A stretch of DNA of 51,234 nucleotides, from contig NW_003111971.1 of NCBI RefSeq assembly GCF_000003605.2, positions 328,618 to 379,851 of the forward strand. The letters run 5' to 3'. The DNA is from Saccoglossus kowalevskii (Eukaryota; Hemichordata; Enteropneusta; Harrimaniidae). A program made the position numbers and the translations under genes. Position 1 is the stretch's first letter, and each line of letters begins with the position of its first letter. Below the pieces are notes generated by a model. The model made no database searches. It was not told the origin of the DNA and saw only the letters and a list, made by a program, of their open reading frames with translations. Below are positions 10,101 through 25,295 of the stretch, piece by piece.

Positions 10101-10842
10101 TTGAAGTGGGGCTATGAGTATGCGAATCTTCTCTTGGGTTCACTCAGCTTGCTGTCCGTCGTTTACGTCATGTATAAGTCTACGATACTATGTTTAGCTA
10201 AACTATAGTCGAAAATGCATGATCTGATGTGTCGCACATTGGTTTTCCTGTCCACCAGCACCATGAATATTGCAGGTTCGACACCCGAGTTCGGCTGCAC
10301 TCGGCAGTACAAAGAGAGAACATTCTGCCCACTTGCCAGAATGGCGTCTGGTCGAAAAGGACATGAAGTTGTGCTCGGTGCAGGTAGCAGAATGAACCGT
10401 GCATGGTTAACCACCCCAGTTTATTTACTAATGTTATTTTTATAAACACCACGTGCATTTGATTAACATGATGGATTTTTTTTTCATTTCTCAGGTCGGA
10501 GAGATATTAAACGGCGTGGACGAGTATGTGCAGGCAAATATGTCCGTAGCTACAGAAATACGAGAGAAAGCCAAAGCGAATGCCAGGGCAATAACGGACA
10601 ATGCCCATGTTCTGGGTATGGATGTTGTCTTCGATAATTTGGGGCTTGCTCTTTCCGTCGAGCAGAAGGCTTCGTTCTTGTATCTGCGCACCTTGACGTA
10701 TATGGAGAATGTGTATTTGAGTGTGGACTTCAGCCAGCTGACACTATCTCCCAGTGTATTGATGACGGCAAAGAACGCAAATAGCGAAAGCATGAACAGC
10801 GACGCTGTGAATGGGAATGCCGCCAAAGGCCTTGTAACTTAA
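7026..10842 (+). CDS. Single-pass membrane SPFH/band-7 domain protein (five exons, 367 aa)
   Basis: Exons 7026-7154, 8353-8517, 9036-9288, 9808-10016 and 10495-10842 join in frame with GT-AG borders to give 367 aa. Residues 13-36 are a strongly hydrophobic helix, which anchors the protein near its N-terminus. After it, YYEYGLTRHQFTGEV, then GRHFIGVDNKFVKFPATAQ, then VTLNITFEYFI and LYKDYAMNYE follow the layout of SPFH (stomatin/prohibitin/flotillin/HflK) domains. Such proteins oligomerise as membrane scaffolds. Between the SPFH core and the C-terminal helix-rich tail is a short Cys-rich segment (CCEKGC, CEPRCRPYATC), which is unusual. The C-terminal exon has an Ala-rich, probably coiled segment (REKAKANARAI). 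I recognise the superfamily but not the subfamily. The start was chosen because it is the first Met before the membrane segment and follows the CRE. Confidence 0.8.
8353..8517 (+). CDS. SPFH gene exon 2: start of the SPFH domain
   Basis: The exon has 55 codons, phase 0 to phase 0, between an acceptor ending TTGTAG and a GTGAGT donor. It carries the GRHFIGVDNKFVKFPATAQ box typical of SPFH domains, then ILTSDKEE leading into the next beta strand. Confidence 0.85.
9036..9288 (+). CDS. SPFH gene exon 3: SPFH core
   Basis: It starts after TTTCAG with VTLNITFEYFI, continues LYKDYAMNYEAAILARARKA and KYHQFIDEKRVVEQVY, and ends in phase 1 at a GTACGT donor after CCEKGCNENY. The beta-strand then helix pattern matches the second half of an SPFH domain. 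Confidence 0.85.
9808..10016 (+). CDS. SPFH gene exon 4: Cys-rich link and continuing domain
   Basis: The acceptor CTCCTCAG gives an in-frame join that starts with CEPRCRPYATC. The exon then reads VSVRYMQLLGVTWNP and a helical stretch ending KQTEFE before GTAATG. The paired cysteines of exons 3 and 4 would lie in one short segment of the protein. Confidence 0.8.
10495..10842 (+). CDS. SPFH gene exon 5: helical C-terminus and stop
   Basis: The exon runs from a TTTCTCAG acceptor to TAA at 10840-10842 and encodes 115 residues. The first part is Ala/Lys/Glu-rich (VGEILNGVDEYVQANM, REKAKANARAI). A hydrophobic-Tyr stretch (SFLYLRTLTYMENVYLSVDF) and a polar Asn/Ser-rich tail follow. Confidence 0.8.
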   Translation, partial: VGEILNGVDEYVQANMSVATEIREKAKANARAITDNAHVLGMDVVFDNLGLALSVEQKASFLYLRTLTYMENVYLSVDFSQLTLSPSVLMTAKNANSESMNSDAVNGNAAKGLVT

Positions 10843-15693
<4,851 letters not shown>

Positions 15694-15743
15694 NNNNNNN
15701 NNNNNNNNNNNNNNNNNNNNNNNNNNNNNNNNNNNNNNNNNNN
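15694..15743. other. Assembly gap (50 N)
   Basis: Fifty consecutive N are a scaffolding gap of conventional size, so the true distance across it is unknown. Any feature spanning it, including a missing exon of copy A, cannot be judged. Confidence 0.99.
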
Positions 15744-17129
15744 CTATTTTTTATAAAAGGACCTTTCCAAATAAAAGATATTTTTATATTTGAAGAAATA
15801 AGAGTTAGTGACTAAATCGTGTACTTTCACTCGAGCAAGAGAATGAGACATGTTGGTGAATAAGCCTTGCACTCTGAGTGTGTTATTGTTTGCAGGTTTA
15901 AAAACATCATTTTTTTCACAAATAAAAATGAAAAAGAAAAAAAAAACTGAAGACCTCACATCATTATATTTTTGAGTGGGCTAGCCAAGTCTCCCACCTT
16001 CAAAAATACACATACTATTTCTATTTAATTTATTTTATTTTATAATGTTTTCACTGAATTCTTTAAAATTATCAAAAGCCCTTGCTATTACATTAAAAGG
16101 TCCGCCCCAACTAAGAACGTGAGTGTAAATTATACATGACTGTTACCATATTAATTTGTTGGACATTATTTCATCTTCATATTTTACAATCCTTAACCTT
16201 ATATTTAAATTTGTTTCAAGACTTATCCAGAATTTATTTTAGAAGCATAACAGTGGCGGCGGCAGGGGGCGGGGTCGCATATGCTCAGAGAAAACTTTGA
16301 GTTCGACTTGAGCTCCCTTGACAACAAATAAAATTGAAACAGCATTTCATCGCAGATGTATGGTTGTTTTGGCATCTCCTGGGAAGAGGGTGTCCGTTTT
16401 GGCATCACCACCAGAATTTAACATATTTAATAAAGTGCCAATGTAAATTCCTTTCCACCAATGGCAAATCTACCATGATGATTTTGATAATAATTCAACA
16501 GCATCTCATAAATGTATCGCATGTTGTACAAGAAATGGACATATTATTTACTAGCAATGTGTCTATTTTTGAAACAAATAATGACCTATAATACTTGGGG
16601 CAACAATTTGTATTGGAATGCTAGCAATCTATAAGATATTTGTAATACAATAATAAATGCATTGCGGGTCATCGTTTTCTAGTTCTGCATCTGTTTAATT
16701 AAAGACGTTGTCAGCACTTATGTCCTGGGCTGGCTTTGCTAAAGTCCCTTCAACTTTACCATTATCTGAACAAAACCTGGACCCATCTAGGGAGGATTTA
16801 TCATCAGAATATTATTAGGGGTCCAAGCCCTTAGAGGAGTGGAGCCCTTCTGTTATCGCTGGAATTTGTCTTCTTACCGTCATTTTTTTCGTTAGCTAGT
16901 TCGAGAAAATGGCTGAACAGAATGATTTCAAACTTGCTGTGCTGATTGGTGGTGATGTGGACTTGTGCACTGAACTTTCTAAATTTGTATTGTTAGCTGG
17001 CATGGCCGCTACCGAGGGTCAAAATTCGACCAGAGGTGGGGGAGGGTAATAACCCCTTTCTGGGGGTCTAGGGCTTTCAGATTTGTTACTGTATATAGGA
17101 CTGCCTAAGTGCAATAAATATCGCCAATA
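15744..17129. other. No gene seen; contains one GC-rich repeat end
   Basis: The region is AT-rich with no supported gene. A GC-rich string of about 27 bases starting at 16249 matches, in inverted orientation, the sequence ending near 32369. A 46-codon open frame from ATG at 16909 has a fair start context but no other support. Confidence 0.4.
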
Positions 17130-17960
17130 CTAACTTTAGCGGTCACGTGACTTTTTTTCTGTTATGTCCATTTAAAAAAATGCTGACTCAGCCTTTTTCC
17201 ATTAAAATCTCTTCTTCTCCTGAACAACATATAAAACTATAAAACTTAGTATATAGCTTCTACTAATCTATATCTACTTAGTTTGAAAAACATAATTTGA
17301 TTAGTCCATTAATTTGATCGCCATTTTGGATTTAGTGAAAACCGAATGCGACCATTTTGATCACTTATGGCGGTCTAGAAGTCCCAATTTTTGTTGGGTT
17401 GCACCTGCAGCTCATGCTTATTCTTAATGAGGTAAAATAATATTAGAGGTCAAGTGACTCTTGTCGCTATTTGTTTTGTTTTTTCGAAAACGAGGCTAAA
17501 TCTTTCAAAAATCTTCTACTCATAAAGTTGCATACCGATTGACATGAAATTTTGCATAATCTATTTACATGTATAGCACTTTCAAGTTTGAGCTCAAAAA
17601 GTTGATTGGTCACGTGGTTTGCCCGCCATTTTGTATTATTAACAAAATAGACCAAAAGTTTGCACACTTTTTTCTCATTGGTGCTTCAACCAATTAACTG
17701 CCGATTTTGTAAAAAACATGTCTGGTCAAAGCTGTATATGAGAAAAATAATATATTTTCGACCAGTCACGTGGTTTGGCCGCCATTTTGGATTATAGGAA
17801 AAACTGACCAAAAGTAGACATTGTTTTTTTTCTCAAAGGTGTATCCACAGATCAACTAAATAAATATATATGTGACATGTCTGGTCATAGTTTTATATGA
17901 AAAAATAATAAAATCTATCTTGGATTTTGTGAAAACGGGAAATGGGCAATTACACGTGTT
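17130..17960. repeat. Degenerate tandem repeat, period about 156 bp
   Basis: The anchor GTCACGTGGTTTG and the following CGCCATTTTGGATT motif recur near 17141, 17297, 17452, 17610 and 17766, a steady spacing of about 156 bp. Units share 'gaccaaaagt' and 'catgtctggtca' blocks. No coding content was recognised. Confidence 0.75.
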
Positions 17961-18087
17961 GTATTGGTTCGATTGGGGTGAAAATTTGCATGTGTGTTCT
18001 AATCTTGAGATACATTCTTCCAACTGAATAGCATGAATGGCTAGGTCCTGTGGCTTGGCGCCCATGGGGTGGGGGCTTCAAACTTTA

Positions 18088-18500
18088 TTAATATGTATAA
18101 CTGTTATATCTCAAGCACTGTTGCAGTTAGGAAGATGATCTGTGTTATCATGACAATGTTGAACAAGAGATTTGATTAAAATAACAGATGAACGTATATT
18201 GTCATGTGAGCTCATTAATATGCATAACTATTATATCTCAAAGACGGTTGTAGTTGGAAGATAAATCCTGTGTTATTATGACAATGTTGAACAAGAGATT
18301 TGATTATACAGATGAATAAATACTAGATGACTGTATATGGTCATGTGAGCTCAATAATATGCGTAACTATCATATCTGTAATTCTGTTGCACAACGGAAC
18401 ATGCAACCAGTGCTAAAATGAAGGCATCGAACAAGAGATGTACCTGATATAAGAAATGGCCATATATGACCATCAATATGCATAAATATGCATAAGCAAT
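18088..18500. repeat. Tandem repeat, period 120-139 bp, three to four units
   Basis: AATATG(C/T)ATAACT..TATATCTCAA starts units near 18090, 18217, 18356 and 18476. The first two also share the block TGACAATGTTGAACAAGAG. The array lies directly upstream of the copy A duplication. Confidence 0.8.
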
Positions 18501-19872
18501 AACCCAAATTTAACTCCAAAATTGTTATCAGTAACATGGTTATGCTGATGTTGAATATACAGAAAATATTTAACATGTTTATACTTCATTATTATTATTA
18601 GTGTGTTTACTGAAACTCAAACTTTTTGTCAAACTGTAAAAACAATATCTAATAATTATGAGTAATGAACTGAAACAAACAATAATATCCTTAAACACTT
18701 TGTTCATTGACATAAATGAACATAAATGAGCCCAATCTCTTGTTTTGTGGCACCGCCACCACCGTTCAATGCCTATTATCAAACACTAGTAAGCCACGGA
18801 GAACTTCGCCACGGGTCTTGATTAATCCTCGACCACAACATTTAAATAAAATGATAAATTCGTCCCTATAAATGTGTCCTATGGCAAGATAAAACTTGAG
18901 CACTACACTAACCTACCCTCACTCAACGCCTTTCACAAATAAATTCCACACGCAATGCTATTTCAAACAAGGTATGGGCGGTTTTTATGCTCAGTGGAGT
19001 TACCTTATCTGGTTTTAGTGATTTTTATAGAGCAACACATTTGTCGTTGGTTGGATTGACTCTGGAACTGTTTATTCAATGGACAAAATAGAATAAAATG
19101 GTATTCATCCGCAATAACTTGAGTTCCAATACTCAATAAAGACAAATTCTCAACCGAAGAGGAATCATCGGATTACTATGCCGTGTTATCCTCACTTCTA
19201 GTTTATGACTCGATCACAAACGTCTTGCCAGAGCGAATTCAATTATGGCGCATAAAAAGATTAACATAACAATTCCAAAACCATATGTACAATAAATTTA
19301 TAATCTCTGTTGTCCGCGTAACCCTCTTTGTCGAGTCAAACGCTTTAATAACCATTTTATAACAAGCCCTAGGATATCGATGAAATAAAACGTTCCATGC
19401 AAGTACACCTAAAACCACTTCAGTATTTAAGCTACAGTTACCCCTAATGAAAATTTGCAAAAAATAAAAAAATGCACCCGATCGACACTTATGAGTTAAG
19501 TTTGCATAGTCAGTACTGTCACGTAAACGATTAATGTTGTCATAAATATGTTTTAGACCTGCACATTCGTTTAGATGACTGCATTGCAATCTGCATCTCC
19601 TGTCGAAAAAAGCAACCATACGATATGGTATGGTACGTTACGGTAATGTACTCTATGATACGTTACTAGCGGAATTGTGTTGGTTCAGTTATCCCAAAAA
19701 CTAATTTCCCTCTATCAGATACCATGAGAGTTGTTCGAGTTCAACTAAAAAACATTGTTGATGTTAACAAGACTTAGCAAGTTGAATTAGGTATTACATT
19801 CGTATCACAAAATAGACAAACAAAAATGCATAAAATTAAGTGCCTATCTGCCTTATGTGTATCCACTTTCAG

Positions 19873-19918
19873 TCGGTAGGAGCAACATTGATGAAAGGAC
19901 GACATAAGAGAAGTGGTG
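19873..19918 (+). CDS. Copy A exon 2: RHKR exon without the Gly-rich repeat
   Basis: The exon runs from a CTTTCAG acceptor to a GTAAGT donor and reads SVGATLMKGRHKRSG plus one base, so it starts in phase 0 and ends in phase 1, as in copy B. The furin-type RHKR site is kept, but the Gly/Ser-rich tandem peptide of copy B (about 40 residues) is absent. No signal-peptide exon was found upstream, so a translated start for copy A is unknown. Confidence 0.55.
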
Positions 19919-20614
19919 GTAAGTAATATAATGAGTTAAGCCCATGTCAGTTTAAGAAAGTGGATTTGTTATGAAGAGTAATTGTGGAATGGTATAGATT
20001 AGTGCTGTAATTTTTTAACATTAAGTTTATTTCCGAGTACAGAGACACGTAAGTACGTTTTGTAGCGAAATTACATATAAATAAAAAAATACCACATGCA
20101 ATTGTGTAGAATATATTATGATTGGATGTAATCATCGTAATACAATGTATTTGATATACGCATTCGTAATTACGAACATATGCGAATTTACAGAAATAAA
20201 ACACTTGTTTATGTTGGCTGAGTAGTTGACGCATCGCATACTTTAGCAATAAACTAATTTTGCATGTGGCAAATGTTCTTGAGAATATTTTATGGATATA
20301 TTTTGTTGAAATGCAATTCATCCTTTGCACATAACGGAATTTACATTGCCAAATACCGGCCAATGTGTTAATTAATGGCGTTCACGATGACATAACCCAA
20401 CTGATTGAAAACAAACTTTACACTGGCATGGCACTTTCACGCGTCTCAAGTTTTGATTCGAAATGGCTCAATGGTCATGTATGATTTACCATACTCCACA
20501 ATAGTCAGTCTGTTGGTTATGTATACGTACATACTTGTCAGTAGAGCTACTACACCTACATACTCAGACTTTTCCTGTAAACGTTTATATTGTATAATTG
20601 CAATGTGTTTGCAG

Positions 20615-20911
20615 GTTACGTACGAGTTGGCTGTTATAAAGACACTAGTGACAGGGCTATTGCCACACTTGAGGGTACAGACTCGCGTTTAGATGGGAAA
20701 TACACTGCCAGGACAAATGCAATACAAAAATGTGCCGATGTTGTGGCAGACCGAGGTTTTCAGATGTTCGCTCTGCAAAATGGGGGCTGGTGTGCATCAA
20801 GTAGCGATGCAGTTGAGACATTTGGTAAATATGGCGCATCCACAGCTTGTGCCGACGATGGAGAAGGTGGACCATGGGCAAACGAAGTTTATATATACAC
20901 AGACGACACAG
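20615..20911 (+). CDS. Copy A module exon equivalent to module 7
   Basis: The 297-nt exon, phase 1 to phase 1, is bounded by TTTGCAG and a GTATGT donor. It encodes one complete four-cysteine module (VGCYKDTSDRAIATLEG, MFALQNGGWCASS, DGEGGPWANEVY). I counted eight nucleotide differences from copy B module 7, four of which alter the protein. The frame is intact and joins directly to the exon at 21066. Confidence 0.75.
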
Positions 20912-21065
20912 GTATGTGTATCAGAATATAAACGTTGTATATAAAATGAATGACTCTACGGAGAGAACAGAATTACTAAATTACATGTGTTCTTCTGTGA
21001 TAGCAGATAAAATGGTATAATTGAAGTTCTTTGATAATTAATTATTTTAATTAATATTTTCTCAG

Positions 21066-21361
21066 ATTACACTAGTCTTGGTTGTTTCGGGGATACAGGA
21101 GATAGAGCCATACCAACCCTTGAAGGTACTGATGACCGCCTGGATGGTTCTTATGTATCACGCGCAAACCCCATCGGAAAATGTGCTGAAGCAGCTCGTG
21201 CTCGTGGTTTTAAGATGTTTGGTGTGCAGAATGGTGGTTGGTGTGCGTCTAGCGAGAATGCAGAAGAGACGTATACTAAATATGGAACATCTACAGCCTG
21301 TAAATCTGATGGAGAAGGTGGACCATGGGCAAATGAAGTGTACATTTTTCTTGACAACTAA
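21066..21361 (+). CDS. Copy A terminal module exon equivalent to module 8
   Basis: The exon starts after CTCAG in phase 1 and ends with TAA at 21359-21361. It encodes the last module, LGCFGDTGDRAIPTLEG to NEVYIFLDN. About 15 nucleotide differences from copy B module 8 were counted, nine of them amino-acid changing. Downstream sequence matches copy B until the TIR element at 21497. Confidence 0.75.
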
Positions 21362-21489
21362 TGTGCGTGGATCGTAATATTTCGTTTTATTCCGTTTTCA
21401 ATATACATTCTTTTCTGATAGTTGCATGTTGTGTTTGCGGTATTTGCCTTTATTTGTTTAATTTTATCGCCATGTCTTAAAATAAGAAT

Positions 21490-21779
21490 ATTTAACCACC
21501 GTCCCTCAACGAAATGAAATTACTCACCTTGCCTTCAGACGTATAATAGAAGTGTTCGGTATTAGAAGTTTCTTTAAAATTGTTGAACGAGACGATAATA
21601 AAAGGTCAGATCGCAGACAAGACGTGAGGGTAACAACGTAGAGTTGAAAGTGTACAGTGACGCTGATGACGTCACTGTTAGTCGATTTGAGCGAAACGCG
21701 CATCGCCTGGTTGATTAAGGAATTAACACCTTTAGACAATAGCGTTTCTTAACCGGGTGTTGAGGGACGGTGATTTAAC
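21490..21779. mobile_element. MITE-like element with 14-bp terminal inverted repeats
   Basis: CACCGTCCCTCAAC (21497-21510) and its exact reverse complement GTTGAGGGACGGTG (21759-21772) bound 276 bp. The 7-bp direct repeat ATTTAAC flanks it on both sides (21490-21496, 21773-21779), as expected of a target-site duplication. The paralogous site in copy B, near 40920, lacks the element. It contains a perfect TGACGTCA palindrome at 21667-21674. No transposase is encoded, so it is non-autonomous. A 7-bp duplication does not point clearly to one DNA-transposon superfamily. Confidence 0.8.
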
Positions 21780-22031
21780 GTATTATGGTAATCCATTCCA
21801 ACCATTATCTCTTATAGAAACCTTGATCGGCACCACGACACCTATCATACGCCTCCACACCAATCAACTGCCGATCACATCTAAACATATCATTTAATAG
21901 AATATAGCTTAGATGCTTAGAGGTACCTCGTTGCGACATATAACTGTAATTTCGAATTCTATCTTGTCAATCTATAGATTTGTAGAACGAACTAGATTTG
22001 ATATCTGTCTGTGAAACTAATGCATGACTGT

Positions 22032-22037
22032 AATAAA
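22032..22037 (+). terminator. Candidate polyadenylation signal, copy A
   Basis: AATAAA lies about 670 bases after the copy A stop codon. The equivalent AATAAA exists in copy B at 41167-41172. Retention in both copies is consistent with use, but AT-rich DNA yields many chance matches. Confidence 0.3.
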
Positions 22038-22221
22038 ATATTACATATATCATAAATGATACTAGGTAGTTGTTGTATGCAAGACTGTGGCATCGGTATT
22101 CTAGAACCTGGCGACCCATTTCCCAAGACATATTTTTCACTTCAGTAGATGTGGAGTAATGTGTACGGCCCTACACAAAATGGTTCTGATAAGATAAATC
22201 CCTGAAAACATATTTTCCTAA

Positions 22222-25200
22222 AGGATTGCTAAAATAGGACTATATTATAGGATTTTGTCGTATAAGAATCCTATAGGATTTTGTATCAAAATTCTGTTGG
22301 AATTTCACAGTGATTAGTTTTATTGAATTTTTTTAGGATGTTGTGCAAAACATGACGTTTTTTTTCCTTTAGGATTTCTATAATAGAGATAGAGTGAAAG
22401 AGTATGTTAATCATTTACATAACATCTTAATCTAATTAATTATACATGAGCACTTTATTTCTATTTATAAAGCCAGACATAATTGAAGTGCAACTGAAGG
22501 ATAAATTATTACCATGAATATATTGCACAACATTTAAGTTACTTGAAATACAATGAAAATATTAAGTGTTGACAATTTAAAGAAAAAATAATTCCCCAAC
22601 TCTGACATTGTTTCAAAAGACTTGATTTAAAAAGAATGTATTAATTCAAAACAAAAACAAACAAACAGTAAACAGTGTCTACGATTGATCACAAATATAT
22701 AAGCTAAACACAAGATTTCCAGGAATGTTTTAGAAAGCAAGTTTCTTTTTAAAGTCATCTATATTCAATAGTGAAACAGCAATATAATCTGTAAGGGTAT
22801 AGGTACTGCTTCTCATATGAATAACTGTGGGCAATTAACATGTGATAAACAGACAGCGAAAACAAAGTAACACAGTTCTGGCGCCACCATGAACGCATAA
22901 ATAAAGTATGTATTCATATCAACGAATCGCGTACATGCAATAAATTTAAACAATTGTGAAATGAATTGATCATTCGAACCCATCTCCTCAACACTTTTCA
23001 ATCAATCTACACTGAAATAAAGTTTACTGCCTTGAATAAAATGAAATAAATGCACAGCTTCATGATAAGAAATATATGTAAGGTATAATAATTATAAAAA
23101 TAATAATATGCGTATTGTTTTTCTGAAGAACAAAGCACTGAACACTGAATTCGAATTCATTTGTCCTCAATATGAGAGAGAGTTTATTTTTGGGACAGAA
23201 GGTTCATTTTGTCAGAAATAAAAAATTAGGAACGAGTTATGTAAAATGTAGACCTAGTTACTGCATCCTTCCATTTAAAAAATACAAATATGCTTTTACT
23301 TCTCATCGATGTAATAAGGTCATTCGTAGGATTGAGGCACTAAACCTGTAATACAAAATTATTTGCTTCCAATTATGTAATGTTTCAATTTTAATCCTCA
23401 AACTAAAACGATATATCATTGACCTCAACAGTAAGCTATTTAGTTATTTCAGTTTTACTAATCTTTAAGTATACCTGCAGTCACAGTATCTTCGTCTTCA
23501 CTTTTCTGCAGCTAAAACACATAAAAACACCAAGATATACCATAATACTGTTACTAACAAGTTAAGTACAGGTACACACTCCCCATTACAAACAATAGGC
23601 GGCTTAGTGAGTAAAAAAAACAGTTTGTCTAGGTGATTTGCTCAGATGGTCTCCAATCAAGTACTTGGTCTGCCCAATAGAGCTTCACATTTTATACTGG
23701 CCGACAACATAATCACTCGTAGAGGTCTGCTGAATTTTATTCTATTTGGTGGGCATTTAATGCTTTGAAGAGCTTGACCCATGACCTACACATACTACAT
23801 TGTTTTTCTCGAACAGAAAAAACGATCACTTTGGTGAAATAAAGCAAATTTGCAATCGCTTTAAACAATTTTGTTCGCTATTTTTGAACCCTATACGTTC
23901 TATTCGTATCACAGTTTTGTGATATATATAAGGATTCTACTCGTCTCTTGTTTTGTTTTGTTTTTGTCCAGGCAACTAATAATAGGATGCTGCACTTTGT
24001 ATGGGGATATTCATGAAAAGTATGGGGGTATTCATAAAAAATATCCAAATTTGAAATGTTAAATTTATAATTTTGGCAGCATGGTTATAGTCAGGGAGAC
24101 GGGAATAGGTGACACTGAAAATAATATAGATTCTTATATAATAAACCATAATATGTAAATAGGATTCATCCAATAGCGTCACAGACCTGTCCTCACACCC
24201 AGCCAGTCCACTAAAGCAAGGAACAGCTTCTAAATCCCGATTCATCTGTTATCTATTTTGTATGTGTTCACGGTTATTTAGGTCAAGGTATTAGTCAAGA
24301 AGCTGATTTTCGTAAGTGGATTACAATATTAGCTTCGTTCAACATTACACACCAGGTCTGACACCACAGTCTTTTAGGGAGATTTATAAGAGATATTTTT
24401 AGATACCTTGTACAGTTGTTTGTTTGTATCCACAACGAATCTGGTCATCGTTACGAATACTACTATGAAATGTAGGCTTTCTTGTTCCATTTGTACACAT
24501 ACAACCAACATCAAGTAGGCATTAAACAATTATTTTGGAATCAAATATGTATTTGGATGCATATAGATGCCTTCACGAAAAGTCTTTGTAAATAATTTAT
24601 TTAGACTTTGTTGAGAATATGTAAATAATGTCTGAGCAGAACATCATTCAGACTCATTGCTAACATCAAACCATGACTGAAATATTAAAAAAAATATGCA
24701 AAAAAATATCAGTTTAGATTTATAATTTACTAAATTTACAAACATAAAACATAGTTTAGCGATTTACCCAGACGGTCTCCCATTCAAACACTTGCCACAC
24801 CATTTGAAACATGAACACTCTGCTATGGAAGTCTGCTGATTTTGATTCTAATTGGCGGACATTTATGTTTGGAAATTTTTCAAAATTACCATCGATTGTA
24901 CTATGTTTTGGGATTTGACCAATGATCTCTAAATGGTTCTGAGGATAATAAAACTATTTGTTTTTCGTTTGCCAGGTTTTTCATCGATTTTTCAAATAGA
25001 CAAACGCTTAATAGGTTAAATTTCCAAACAAATCTACCAACTTTCCAATCATTATTGACAACTTTGTACGATATTTTCAACAGATTGGTTTCATCAATAC
25101 CGACGACAATCAACGACATTTTATTGAATTAAATTTACAAATATCTACGATTTTCTACAAAATGTTCGACATCATAGTCACAAAGTACATAAATTAAAAC

Positions 25201-25295
25201 GAAATGTGAAATTATAATATTTTAATGTGCGTTCTAAAATATAAAATAATAGTAAAGTACTTGTTTCACCAAATGAAGATCAACATTTCATACTG
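22222..25295. repeat. Repeat-rich block shared by copies A and B, with an internal unit of about 1.1 kb
   Basis: This non-coding block matches 44714-47445. It contains an internal repeated unit: the motif GGTGATTTGCTCAGATGGTC at 23631 recurs, altered, at 24758. The 'caactaataataggatgctgcac' neighbourhood (near 23975) also recurs in copy B at 46203, 46822 and 47729. Short open frames here differ between copies mainly by replacements and indels, so I do not call genes. Confidence 0.7.

Larger units (their letters stand above)
18903..25295 (+). repeat. Segmental duplication, copy A
   Basis: The segment aligns by eye to 32929-47445 in the same orientation, in three blocks: 18903-20290 to 32929-34245, 20296-22065 to 39786-41205, and 22222-25295 to 44714-47445. 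The copies differ by three main events. Modules 1-6 of the gene are missing in A, a small TIR element is present only in A, and a DIRS-like element is present only in B. Exon identity is about 95-97 percent by manual counting, so the duplication is fairly recent. Confidence 0.85.

Noticed and set aside
10200-10445. Possible SINE in intron 4 of the SPFH gene (GGTTCGACACC).
   Set aside because: The B-box match is good, but no A box at the right spacing, no tail and no flanking duplication were seen.
16909-17049. 46-codon open frame starting MAEQNDFKLAVLIGGD.
   Set aside because: The start context and composition are acceptable, but it is short, unspliced, matches nothing I recognise and lies in repeat-rich DNA.
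19239-19619. Minus-strand open frame conserved at 33252-33569 in copy B (105 or more codons in both).
   Set aside because: The indels between copies are multiples of three, but the substitutions I checked mostly alter residues (S/A, L/V, P/S, F/L). That is not the pattern of purifying selection. It lies in intron 1 DNA and shows no known motif.
24901-25119. Minus-strand open frame starting MSLIVVGIDETNLLK, partly shared with copy B near 47283.
   Set aside because: Four of the five differences in the first 30 codons change residues, and the frames diverge after that. There is no splice or domain support.
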